A DNA stretch of 19,254 nucleotides from JAAYWY01 sp050945275 (GTDB lineage Bacteria > Bacillota > DTU030 > DUMP01): positions 1 through 19,254 of the forward strand of contig JBMNSQ010000021.1 in the NCBI GenBank assembly GCA_050945275.1. The letters are read 5' to 3'. Shown one piece after another: positions 1 through 7,308 of this stretch. Made by a program: the position numbers and the translations under genes. Position 1 is the first letter of the stretch; every line of letters begins with the position of its first letter. Below the pieces are notes generated by a model. The model was given only the letters and a program-made list of their open reading frames with translations, was not told the origin of the DNA and ran no database searches.

Positions 1-961
1 GGCCTCCACCACTTAATAGACGGGCCGCCTCCGTGTCACCAGCTGCTGGGTAACCAAATATAGCCGCATAGCCGATATCTAAAATTCCTAACCCCTGTAC
101 AACCATTACCACTATAGTAGAGCAAAGAAGGATTACAAGAACATTATATTGTGCCGGCACCCGGGCGATTGCCAAAACAGCCATTACAAGAGGAGGTACA
201 AATAGCCACCAGCTAAGCTGGAAGTTTCCTCTGATAATAATTCGAAAATCATCAACTATTGCCAGGTTGAGTGTTTCCTGGCTGTATACTTGGTCTAGTG
301 CAAAATAGAAGAAAGCGGAAAGTAGCACCGCTAAAGCACCGGTAGTCCACAAATACCGTATCAAAGCCCGCGGATCGCAGCCGGACATAGTGGCGACCAA
401 ATTCAGTGTAGACGACAGCGGCGAACTTCGATCACCAACGAAAGCCCCAGAGACAATAGCCCCCACTACAATGGGATACGGAATAGCAAGCACGGCTCCC
501 ACCCCAGCCAGAACTATGCCGATAGTACTAAATGTACCAGTAGCAGTACCGAACAACATGGCCGCCATAGCCGTCAGAAGAAACGCTGTAAGAAGAAATC
601 CTTGCGGCCTGATTAAATCAAAACTTAGATTCATCAAGGCCGGAATAACTCCGCCAATTTTCCACACTCCTGTTAGCATGCCAATGAGAGAAACAATGAT
701 AACTACCGGCACGGCTTGAAGCACTCCGGAAACAAACATTTCCCCCAGTTCTCTCAGGGACAACCCATATCGTAAACCCAAACAAACAACACCAACACTG
801 CCGGAAAGTAGCACAATGTAAGCGGGCCGATGCCAGATGGCTACCGTTGCCAACATGCCGATGGTAAATAAAATAAGAAAGACTGCCACTTCGAGAAGGT
901 TTTTGCTTTGTAGCACCTCTCGCGGGACTTTATCTTTTTTGTGGCGGGAACACCAGCCCAT
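1..961 (-). CDS. nhaC: Na+/H+ antiporter, NhaC family (partial, runs off left edge)
   Basis: Reading the minus strand from ATG at 961 gives an open frame of 320 codons to the window edge, so the C-terminus is missing. The protein is strongly hydrophobic, with many membrane segments from about residue 22 onward. It carries the NhaC/MleN-type motif GDRSSPLSSTLN at residues 176-187, compared with GDKMSPLSDTTNLA in well-known members. A serine replaces the family Asp after PLS, which may alter ion specificity. The family exchanges cytoplasmic protons or organic anions for Na+ across the cell membrane. The start is supported by a strong Shine-Dalgarno sequence (GGGGGAGGTG) 6 nt upstream. The gene is divergent from the DUF3298 protein, sharing a 168-bp intergenic region. 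Family assignment is firm, while the exact substrate (Na+/H+ or malate/lactate exchange) is open. Confidence 0.88.
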   Translation of the reverse strand, partial: MGWCSRHKKDKVPREVLQSKNLLEVAVFLILFTIGMLATVAIWHRPAYIVLLSGSVGVVCLGLRYGLSLRELGEMFVSGVLQAVPVVIIVSLIGMLTGVWKIGGVIPALMNLSFDLIRPQGFLLTAFLLTAMAAMLFGTATGTFSTIGIVLAGVGAVLAIPYPIVVGAIVSGAFVGDRSSPLSSTLNLVATMSGCDPRALIRYLWTTGALAVLLSAFFYFALDQVYSQETLNLAIVDDFRIIIRGNFQLSWWLFVPPLVMAVLAIARVPAQYNVLVILLCSTIVVMVVQGLGILDIGYAAIFGYPAAGDTEAARLLSGGG

Positions 962-1129
962 GGATTCACCTCCCCCACTGTTATTCGTTATGCCAAAGCC
1001 ATGTTCCTTGTTAGCAAGCAAGAGCTCTGGTAATTACCGTAGTGAGTTTATTGTTTCGTAACATCATGTTAACTAATTTATGGCATACTTATCTTAGAGA
1101 AAAGGTATCCCAATGGGAGGAGAACTAGG

Positions 1130-2692
1130 TTGAGTAAAAGAACAAAGAGTTGGGCAGCTATAATTTTAACGATTGGGTTAGTGGTTTCCGTTTGGTCGCT
1201 AACTTCATACGGAATTATTAACGCCCACGGCAATGTTCAACAAGAACTAAGCAAACAATCTTCAGATCAAACGGTCCTGACCGAACTTACGGCTAGGCTG
1301 GATGGCGATGATCTAATGCCCGCTTTCGAGTACCTGACAGCGAACATAGAGAAGCTTACCACAGAAGATGCCACAGCTGCTCTGGAGGCATACACAAAGA
1401 AACTACAGCAGCGAATCCCCATCTTCGATGCTACCTTGGAAAACCTACAACAAAAATATTGGCCGGACTCCAATCAAGACATCCTAACTAGATATAACCT
1501 TACCATGGACGACCTTAATAATCTTGACCGCCTACAGGAAGACAGCAGCCTCGCCGATGTGCCGGACTTAAAAGGGCTACTTATTACCGCTCGCCAGCTA
1601 GGGCTGCAATTACAGACAGCAGAGGGTACGTACTACTTTGTGGTGGACTATGGCAATTTACTGTCCGCCCTCGAAAGTGGCATCACAGACGAGCTAACAA
1701 GCTGGCTTAAGATTCTAGCCAGCTACTACAACGACCCCGCCATGAAAGATGCAGCTTTAATTATAAGTTTTGATGAGCTAGCTAAGAGAATAGTAGCTAT
1801 GGAGGAATTTCAGGTTAGCTTCCCCGATTCTCATCATAGCAGTAGGCTTAACCAAATGTATGAAAACTACCTTTCAGTCTATCTGTACGGAGCTAACAAC
1901 ACACCCGCTTATGATTACGAAACCAAGGTTCTTAAACCGGAGGCCCAAGCCAGTTTTGAGAAGACAGTAAGCACCTACCAAGGGTATCCGTTATACAATT
2001 TAGTCAACGATTACCTCGTTGAACTTAAAGCCACATCAAATAAGCTTACGCCCGAACTACAGAAAGCCATGACTACCCGGATAAAAGATCTGGTAGGCGG
2101 TATCTACGTTGATACTAAGACTATTACTTCTAAAACCGATATGATTGAAGTAGACGTGTGGCTTCCCATACTGCCGGAAAGCAACGCTTTAATGGCAAAG
2201 ATTAATACTGAAATAGAACAACAGTATCTACAGGCACAAGCCGAAGTCGAAGTTGCTGCCCAGGCGGCCCAAGAAGCCGGTTGGTTGACGCACCCCTATT
2301 CTACTTACAGTTCCTACCACATACCCTACAACCAAAGCGGAATACTAAGTATTGTCTATGAATCCTATCAGTACACCGGTGGCGCCCACGGTATGCCATA
2401 CAAGACTGTCTATAATGTTGATACCACTGATGAGCGCCTACTCACGTTAAAAGATTTCTTCCCTGAGCGTCCGGATCACCTGACATATATAAAAGAGGAA
2501 ATAAAAAAGGCCATCCAGGCCGAACCAGAGGGCTATTTTGAAGACGCTGTAGAAACAGTGGATACATGGGAAGGAGAACCCTTATTTTACGTCCAAGGGG
2601 AAAACATCGTCGTTTTCTTTCATCCCTACGACATCGCACCTTATGCCGGCGGCTTTCGCGAATTTGAAATTCCTTGGGATGTACTGCCGTAG
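1130..2692 (+). CDS. Membrane-anchored DUF4163/DUF3298 (RsiV-like C-terminal) protein
   Basis: This 520-residue protein starts at TTG, with GGGAGGAG 7 nt upstream. Residues about 8-32 form an uncleaved signal or membrane anchor, so the bulk is probably outside the cell. Residues about 45-320 are mostly helical and match no family I recognise. Residues about 330-410 resemble DUF4163, and residues about 417-515 resemble DUF3298: GGAHG at 417-421, an LTLKDFF strand, and an aromatic/proline C-terminus containing PYAGGFREFEIPW. These two domains occur together in RsiV-type anti-sigma factors and in the peptidoglycan deacetylase PdaC. There is no cytoplasmic anti-sigma segment and no deacetylase domain, so neither function should be transferred. 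The gene stands alone between the divergent nhaC and a terminator. The role is unknown, perhaps cell-envelope associated. Confidence 0.8.
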   Translation: MSKRTKSWAAIILTIGLVVSVWSLTSYGIINAHGNVQQELSKQSSDQTVLTELTARLDGDDLMPAFEYLTANIEKLTTEDATAALEAYTKKLQQRIPIFDATLENLQQKYWPDSNQDILTRYNLTMDDLNNLDRLQEDSSLADVPDLKGLLITARQLGLQLQTAEGTYYFVVDYGNLLSALESGITDELTSWLKILASYYNDPAMKDAALIISFDELAKRIVAMEEFQVSFPDSHHSSRLNQMYENYLSVYLYGANNTPAYDYETKVLKPEAQASFEKTVSTYQGYPLYNLVNDYLVELKATSNKLTPELQKAMTTRIKDLVGGIYVDTKTITSKTDMIEVDVWLPILPESNALMAKINTEIEQQYLQAQAEVEVAAQAAQEAGWLTHPYSTYSSYHIPYNQSGILSIVYESYQYTGGAHGMPYKTVYNVDTTDERLLTLKDFFPERPDHLTYIKEEIKKAIQAEPEGYFEDAVETVDTWEGEPLFYVQGENIVVFFHPYDIAPYAGGFREFEIPWDVLP

Positions 2693-2696
2693 TAGT

Positions 2697-2727
2697 AACA
2701 AAAACCGGGTCTAGCCCGGTTTTTGTT
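2697..2727. terminator. Strong intrinsic terminator, probably bidirectional
   Basis: A perfect 13-bp stem (2697-2709 with 2715-2727) encloses a 5-nt loop. The GC core CCGGG/CCCGG is flanked by A-rich and T-rich arms. On the plus strand it lies 4 nt after the stop of the DUF3298 gene and is followed by ATTTTT. On the minus strand it lies 45 nt beyond the cobT stop, with the T-rich arm itself supplying the uridine tract. It therefore separates two converging transcription units. Confidence 0.88.
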
Positions 2728-2771
2728 ATTTTTCAAGGTCATATCTAGCATGGTGATGGTTCTTTTAACCG

Positions 2772-3818
2772 CTATATTTTCTCGGCTACCCCAGCTTGCT
2801 GAAAGGTGGCCATCTCGGCGTGGATATTGCAGGCGGCTTCCACCACCGGCATAGCTAGCACAGCACCGGTGCCTTCTCCTAGTCGCATTCTCATCCTTAA
2901 AATGGGGCTTAAGTCCAGCAGTTGCAGCATATAATGATGTCCCGGTTCCTCCGATAGGTGAGACGCTAACATAAAATTGCGAGCTTTGGGAGCCAGTTTT
3001 GCCGCCACCAGTGCCCCGGCACCGGAGATAAAGCCGTCTATGAGAACTGGTACTCGACAAGATGCCCCACCTAAAATAACGCCGGCAATAGCAGCAATTT
3101 CAAGTCCCCCTACTTTCGATAGAACGTCCAAGGCATCCCGTGGATCAGGCTTGTTTACAGCCAAGGCTTTTTCGATAGCCGAAATCTTCTTTTGCAATCC
3201 GTTGTCATTGACACCGGTTCCTCGTCCAATTACTTTGGCTACTGGCATGCTGCTGAAGGCGGCTAAAATAGCACTGCTGGGAGTGGTGTTGCCGATTCCC
3301 ATATCTCCAGTAGCCAGAAGGTTGGCCCCCTGGTCTATGGCCGCTTGGGCCTGAGAAAAGCCCACTTGGATAGCCTTCATGGCCTCTTCTCTGGTCATAG
3401 CTGCCCCTAAAGTTATATTGGCCGTACCAGGACGTACTTTACAACTGGCCACACCGGCTAAATTTAGCTGAGCCTTGACCCCTACGTCCACCACAACCAC
3501 CTTAGCACCAGCATGACGAGCCAAAACATTGATAGCGGCTCCACCATGAACAAAGTTCTGCAACATCTGGACAGTAACATCGCTGGGCCACGCACTTACC
3601 CCTTCTTCTACCACTCCATGATCGCCGGCCATAATTAGTACTGCTTTGCCACTAATTGTCGGTAAAGGCGTTTGCATAATGCCAGCAATTTTAACAGCAA
3701 TATCCTCCAGCACCCCTAAGCTTCCCGGCGGCTTTGTTAAATTGCTTTGCCGTTCTCTAGCTGCTATCATGGCCCCCCCGTTTAAGTCTCCGATTTGATC
3801 TATTATTTCTCCTAACAA
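2772..3818 (-). CDS. cobT: Nicotinate-nucleotide--dimethylbenzimidazole phosphoribosyltransferase (CobT)
   Basis: CobT transfers phosphoribose from nicotinate mononucleotide to a lower-ligand base such as dimethylbenzimidazole, giving alpha-ribazole 5'-phosphate for the cobalamin nucleotide loop. The protein shows the family landmarks in order: LTKPPGSLG near the N-terminus, AGDHGV, GDMGIGNTT, GRGTGV and RLGEGTGA near the C-terminus. The Glu in that last motif (E315 here) corresponds to the catalytic Glu of the Salmonella enzyme (E317). I chose the TTG at 3818, preceded by AAGGGGG 11 nt upstream, because it gives 348 residues starting at the usual EIID-type N-terminus. A TTG at 3887 in the same frame would add 23 atypical residues with a weak ribosome site. 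It is the last gene of the riboswitch-controlled operon, about 107 nt after the HAD phosphatase gene. Confidence 0.95.
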   Translation of the reverse strand: MLGEIIDQIGDLNGGAMIAARERQSNLTKPPGSLGVLEDIAVKIAGIMQTPLPTISGKAVLIMAGDHGVVEEGVSAWPSDVTVQMLQNFVHGGAAINVLARHAGAKVVVVDVGVKAQLNLAGVASCKVRPGTANITLGAAMTREEAMKAIQVGFSQAQAAIDQGANLLATGDMGIGNTTPSSAILAAFSSMPVAKVIGRGTGVNDNGLQKKISAIEKALAVNKPDPRDALDVLSKVGGLEIAAIAGVILGGASCRVPVLIDGFISGAGALVAAKLAPKARNFMLASHLSEEPGHHYMLQLLDLSPILRMRMRLGEGTGAVLAMPVVEAACNIHAEMATFQQAGVAEKI

Positions 3819-3924
3819 AATATATAGCGCCCCCTTAATTAAAACATAAACTCTGCTACCGAAAATAAAAACTCTATAGCCGTACAAAGCACTCTACGCT
3901 TCTAGGACCGCAAACGATTTGCAT

Positions 3925-4701
3925 CTACCTGGAATCCGACACCAAGAGCTCCTTAATAAGTTCGGCCGCTTGGATAAAAGATTTTACCTCATAAAGTCGA
4001 CCGGGGAGATTATGGGTGCTGGGGGCCGTCAGCCGATAGCGGTTGAGCCAGATCACAGTTAAGCCTACCGCCAAGGCCCCGGGAACGTCGGTCACTGGAG
4101 AATCGCCGACAAATATGGTTTCACCCGCTGACATTTGGCAGCTCTTTAGCGCACGGTGAAAAATTTCCGGCTGCGGTTTAGCGAGACCTTGTTCATCTGA
4201 GAAGAATAGATATTCTTCCGGGAAATACTCGCTCAAGCCAAGGTCAGATAGCTTTTGGCGCTGATAGCGGCCAGCACCATTGCTAATTATGCCGCAGCCA
4301 ATTCCGCGTTCCTTGAACCAGCGCAAAAGCTCGGTAACTTGAGGGAAGGGTTTGTTATGAAGAGCAAACTGATCCAACCATACAGAAGACAGTTGGTCCC
4401 ACAGGTAATGGTCTTCCCCTATCTTCGGATTGTCTGGGCCCAAGGTACGGTAAAAAAGAAACGGTAATGCTTCGGCCGGGCGCAAAATAGGTCGCTGCCT
4501 GGTATAGCGAAAATATTCATTCCAAAACGCTTCGGTATATACAGGGACAAGCTTCCGGTCCCAGCCTATAAGCTCGCTGCCCATTTCAAGCGCCGCCGTT
4601 ACTGCAGCATTGGCGACAGCATTCACATCGTACAAGGTGCCATCGAAATCAAAATAGACGAAACGGGGGCTTCTAGAATGCACTTGCCTCTGTTCTTTCA
4701 T
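3925..4701 (-). CDS. HAD-superfamily phosphatase (subfamily IA type) in the cobalamin operon
   Basis: This 258-residue protein has all four HAD motifs: DFDGTL (nucleophile D18, general acid D20), SN at 140-141, K175 in AKPQPEIF, and GDSPVTD with D200 and D205. A helical cap between motifs I and II marks a small-molecule phosphatase of the YjjG/phosphoglycolate phosphatase type. The ATG at 4701 fits a good ribosome site (AGAAGGTGAT). A GTG three codons earlier lies inside that site and is unlikely to be used. The gene lies between cobS and cobT, in the same direction, inside the riboswitch operon. No cobC-type histidine phosphatase is present. It could therefore remove the phosphate from alpha-ribazole phosphate or adenosylcobalamin phosphate, which is inference from context. 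A general housekeeping phosphatase is the alternative. Confidence 0.9.
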   Translation of the reverse strand: MKEQRQVHSRSPRFVYFDFDGTLYDVNAVANAAVTAALEMGSELIGWDRKLVPVYTEAFWNEYFRYTRQRPILRPAEALPFLFYRTLGPDNPKIGEDHYLWDQLSSVWLDQFALHNKPFPQVTELLRWFKERGIGCGIISNGAGRYQRQKLSDLGLSEYFPEEYLFFSDEQGLAKPQPEIFHRALKSCQMSAGETIFVGDSPVTDVPGALAVGLTVIWLNRYRLTAPSTHNLPGRLYEVKSFIQAAELIKELLVSDSR

Positions 4702-4785
4702 TACTATCACCTTCTAGCTTTCCGTGAGAACAACACACCGAGATTACGCATCAGCTCATGCAGGGACTTTTGTTCAAAGCGAAGT

Positions 4786-5838
4786 TTAGCCTGAGGCCAT
4801 TAGTATTAGGAATAACAATTCGGCGAGCTCGTTTACAGCCCCGTATACGTCACCAGTTAGCCCTTCTAATTTAGCTGCTGTACGGTAAGCAAAAAGGTAT
4901 GATCCCCCTAGGGACATAAACATGGATAAGACTATGGTGCGAATTTCGCCTAGGGCGGGTCCTATGTACCAAAAAACAGCAAACAAAACAAAGAGGCTTA
5001 AAAGGAAAGCGATTACTAAATCCCGCTGACCTGCCTTAGCATATGCACGCCCCATGCCCGCCCCTGGCCGGGCATAGTTAAACAGACAGATTGCGCCCAC
5101 CATGGCCAGTCGGCCTGCTACAGGAAAAAGAAGTAGCGCCCATAGCCTAAGCGGCCCGCTTATGTCCACCAGGGCAGCAAATTTAACCACGAGTAAGGTA
5201 GCCAAAGCTGCCGCTCCCAATCCGCCCACATGGGTATCGCGCATAATAGCCAAGGTTTTTTCACGGTTCTGTCGACTAAGAAGGCCATCGCAAGTATCGA
5301 TGAAACCGTCCAAATGTATAGCACCGGTAATAGCTATGTTAAACGCCAGGATCAAGGCTGCCCTAAGAATCGGGCCAAAAAGAATGGACAGTCCTCCTTC
5401 GGCTCCGCATAAGATCAACCCTATAATAAAACCCACCAACGGGAAAAAACGTACACCACTCGCAACCAAGCGGGACATCCTACCACTGGCTTCTGGGCCC
5501 TCCTTACGAATACAGGCGCCCCCTGGACATGGTGTAGTGCTCGGTAGGGGCAGGGCTCTGTCCCTGCCTGTATAATCTGCACTGACACCATCATGCGCCG
5601 CTTGGGAACCCAAGCTCTCCTTACGGATACAGGCAGCCCCTAACCATGGTGTAGTGCTCGGTAGGGGCAGGGCTCTGTCCCTGCCCGCATGATCTGCACT
5701 GACACCATCATGCGCCGCTTGGGAACCCGGGCCATCTTTAGGAATACAAGCAGCCCCTGCAATAGATTGCCGGCTTGGAACTGGCAACGTGGTAAGAAGA
5801 GACAGAGCCTGAGCAAAAGCCAACCACCAACTAAACAA
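4786..5838 (-). CDS. cobS: Adenosylcobinamide-GDP ribazoletransferase (CobS) with repeat-derived insertion
   Basis: CobS is the membrane enzyme that joins adenosylcobinamide-GDP to alpha-ribazole (or its phosphate) to make cobalamin (phosphate). The conserved core is intact: LTTLPVP near residue 20, FFPLVGFIIG at 131-140, and the metal-binding stretch with DGFIDTCDGLL and RDTHVGGLGA, followed by several hydrophobic helices. The protein has 350 residues, against roughly 250 for the family. The excess is a low-complexity insert at about residues 28-117, consisting of two full 39-residue repeats plus a partial third, in the loop between the first two hydrophobic segments. The frame is open throughout, so this is an expanded gene and not a visible pseudogene. 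The start is TTG at 5838 with GAGGGGGG 7 nt upstream. cobU ends 13 nt before it, which suggests coupled translation. Confidence 0.92.
   Translation of the reverse strand: MFSWWLAFAQALSLLTTLPVPSRQSIAGAACIPKDGPGSQAAHDGVSADHAGRDRALPLPSTTPWLGAACIRKESLGSQAAHDGVSADYTGRDRALPLPSTTPCPGGACIRKEGPEASGRMSRLVASGVRFFPLVGFIIGLILCGAEGGLSILFGPILRAALILAFNIAITGAIHLDGFIDTCDGLLSRQNREKTLAIMRDTHVGGLGAAALATLLVVKFAALVDISGPLRLWALLLFPVAGRLAMVGAICLFNYARPGAGMGRAYAKAGQRDLVIAFLLSLFVLFAVFWYIGPALGEIRTIVLSMFMSLGGSYLFAYRTAAKLEGLTGDVYGAVNELAELLFLILMASG
5529..5591. repeat. Palindromic element, copy 1, inside cobS repeat
   Basis: The outer arms ATGGTGTAGTGC (5529-5540) and GCACTGACACCAT (5579-5591) pair with a single bulged base. 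Inside them a GGCAGGG/CCCTGCC hairpin with a 6-nt loop forms the tip. The overall shape is that of a REP- or MITE-like palindrome able to fold as DNA or RNA. Confidence 0.8.
5646..5708. repeat. Palindromic element, copy 2, inside cobS repeat
   Basis: This has the same architecture as copy 1, shifted by 117 bp. The outer arms are 5646-5657 and 5696-5708. The inner stem GGGCAGGG (5665-5672) pairs with CCCTGCCC (5679-5686) across the loop CTCTGT. The inner stem is one base pair longer than in copy 1, where the final base of the arm is changed. Confidence 0.82.
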
Positions 5839-5851
5839 CAGCTGTCCCCCC

Positions 5852-6424
5852 TCACTTTAGCCGCAGGGGCAATCCGGCCACCAGCATATATACCTCATCC
5901 GCCTCAGCGGCAAACACCTGGTTAACTTTCCCGGCCAAATCGCGGTACAACCGGGCTAACCGGTTTTCCGGAACCAGCCCCCATCCTACCTCATTAGTAA
6001 CCAGCACCACTTCAGCCGGTACTTTTGCTGCCAAGGTGGCAATATTTTTAGCCCTGGCTAATATGTAATCAAAAACAACCTGCCCCACTTGTTCGTCAGC
6101 AAGTCGCTCACCGTCAAAGCCTACCCGCTCGAGCAAAACGTTAGTTAACCACAAAGTAAGGCAATCCACTAGCAAGAGCCGCTTCAGGCTACGTCCGTAG
6201 CGCAGCAACACCTTGTCCAAAAGAAAATGCTCCTCCACCGTTAGCCAGGTACTGGGGCGCGAGCGCCGATGAGCTGCAATCCGGCCTTTCATTTCTTGGT
6301 CCAAACCCTGGCACGTGGCCACATACACCACTTCTCGGCCGCTAGTTTCAGCATAGTTTTCGGCAAAGGTACTCTTGCCACAGCGGGCCCCCCCTGTAAC
6401 TAACAGCAATTTACCTGCTCTCAC
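5852..6424 (-). CDS. cobU: Adenosylcobinamide kinase / adenosylcobinamide-phosphate guanylyltransferase (CobU)
   Basis: CobU phosphorylates adenosylcobinamide and then adds GMP, producing adenosylcobinamide-GDP for CobS. The 190-residue length is typical. Visible motifs are the P-loop GGARCGKST (residues 11-19, with Cys where Ser is common), VYVATCQ, EMKGRIAAHRRSRP with H52 at the expected guanylylation site, LLVDCLTLWLTN (Walker B-like) and VTNEVGWGLVPE. The region around LAGKVNQVFAAEADEVYMLVAG near the C-terminus is also family-typical. Translation begins at GTG 6424, which overlaps the stop of the upstream ATPase gene (GTGA), so the two are probably translationally coupled. Position between the corrinoid transporter and cobS matches a cobinamide salvage role. 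Confidence 0.95.
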   Translation of the reverse strand: MRAGKLLLVTGGARCGKSTFAENYAETSGREVVYVATCQGLDQEMKGRIAAHRRSRPSTWLTVEEHFLLDKVLLRYGRSLKRLLLVDCLTLWLTNVLLERVGFDGERLADEQVGQVVFDYILARAKNIATLAAKVPAEVVLVTNEVGWGLVPENRLARLYRDLAGKVNQVFAAEADEVYMLVAGLPLRLK

Positions 6425-7263
6425 TTGGCCGCCTCCCTTTTTTCATCCACTACGGAGGATGAGGTATCTTTGGACGGGAACACAGTAACAAATGGCCGAT
6501 GATGCCACGGATGACGACTTACCTTAATCTGCACCTTCGAACCGGCATAAGCCCGCTCCAGATTATCACCGGTGATAACCTCTGCCGCCGTTCCCGCGGC
6601 CAAAATCCGGCCTAAGCTTAGCAAAATAAACTTGTCAAAATACTGAACCGCTAAATTAAGATCATGAATCACCGCCAGGATGGTTAGACCCTGCTCACTG
6701 TTGAGACGCTGAAGCAATCCCAGAATCTCTGCTTGATAAGTGATGTCCAACTCAGATGTAGGCTCGTCCAATAAGAGTAGCTGCGGCTGCTGCGCCAGAG
6801 CCCGGGCTATAAGTACCCGCTGCCTTTCGCCACCGCTTAAGGTGGATACCAGGCGCTCTGCCAAGGTACTGATGCCAGTCTGCTCCATGGCCACTTGCAC
6901 TACTGCCATATCAGCCGCCGTTTCTCGTTCCCATGATCTTAAATGCGGCTGCCGTCCCATAAGGACTGTTTCCGCAACATTAAAATCGAACGCCAGTACC
7001 GTTTCCTGGGGTACCACCGCCAATTGCCGGGCCCGTTCTCGGGCCGGATAGCTATGAACACTCTTTCCCGCCAATGTAATGTCTCCGCACTCAGGCTTAA
7101 GTAGGCCGCTGATGCACCTTAGCAAGGTCGACTTGCCAGAACCGTTGGGCCCGACCACAGCCACCATTTCTCCCGGTGCTATCTCAAAAGTCACACCGGT
7201 TAGCACCGGATTAGAGCCATACTTATAGCTTACTTGATCCAGTTTAAGCAGCCCTGTTGCCAC
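6421..7263 (-). CDS. btuD: Corrinoid ABC transporter ATP-binding protein (BtuD-like)
   Basis: A 280-residue ABC ATPase of the FecE/BtuD class that powers import on the cytoplasmic face. Motifs are in order: Walker A GPNGSGKST (about 38-46), a Q-loop at VVPQET, the signature LSGGERQR (142-149), Walker B LLLLDEP (162-168) and the H-loop H200 in VIHDLN. About 50 residues follow the core domain and are less conserved. The start is GTG at 7263 with a GGTGAG-type ribosome site. The same family also serves iron siderophores. The vitamin B12 assignment rests on the riboswitch and the adjoining cob genes. The permease gene lies 45 nt upstream. Confidence 0.92.
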   Translation of the reverse strand: MATGLLKLDQVSYKYGSNPVLTGVTFEIAPGEMVAVVGPNGSGKSTLLRCISGLLKPECGDITLAGKSVHSYPARERARQLAVVPQETVLAFDFNVAETVLMGRQPHLRSWERETAADMAVVQVAMEQTGISTLAERLVSTLSGGERQRVLIARALAQQPQLLLLDEPTSELDITYQAEILGLLQRLNSEQGLTILAVIHDLNLAVQYFDKFILLSLGRILAAGTAAEVITGDNLERAYAGSKVQIKVSRHPWHHRPFVTVFPSKDTSSSVVDEKREAAK

Positions 7264-7308
7264 GCAGTCTCACCTACCTCTTTCCAGGTCGTGTGAAAGG
7301 TCATTTTT

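Larger units (their letters stand above)
5497..5757. repeat. 117-bp tandem repeat inserted in frame in cobS (about 2.2 copies)
   Basis: On the plus strand, near-identical units begin at 5501 and 5618, and a partial third begins at 5735, an exact 117-bp period (39 codons). Divergence is low between the two full units and higher in the partial unit. Because 117 is divisible by three and no stop occurs in the cobS frame, the array is translated as repeats containing SQAAHDGVSAD and GRDRALPLPSTTP. Each full unit contains a long palindrome, which looks like a mobile intergenic repeat and not like protein-coding sequence by origin. It sits exactly where normal CobS proteins have a short loop. Confidence 0.93.

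Noticed and set aside
390..1061. Plus-strand open frames at 390-719 and 837-1061
   Set aside because: They lie antisense to the clear NhaC frame on the minus strand, have biased low-complexity composition and match no family.
1062..1129. Promoter for the DUF3298 gene
   Set aside because: Candidate -35/-10 pairs such as TTAACT with TCTTAG match only half the consensus, which is not enough to annotate.
2641..3060. 139-codon minus-strand frame overlapping the end of cobT
   Set aside because: A different frame of the same strand as cobT, with arginine- and serine-rich sequence and no ribosome site. It is a shadow frame.
5497..5757. CRISPR-like array
   Set aside because: The units are 117 bp and directly adjacent, without distinct spacers of regular size, and no cas genes are nearby.
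4786..5838. cobS as a pseudogene
   Set aside because: Despite the repeat insertion, the reading frame is continuous and the catalytic and membrane motifs on both sides are intact.
5102..5925. Plus-strand frames opposite cobS, including one of 157 codons
   Set aside because: Shadow frames of cobS and of its repeat. They show no domain-like sequence, and composition follows the opposite strand.
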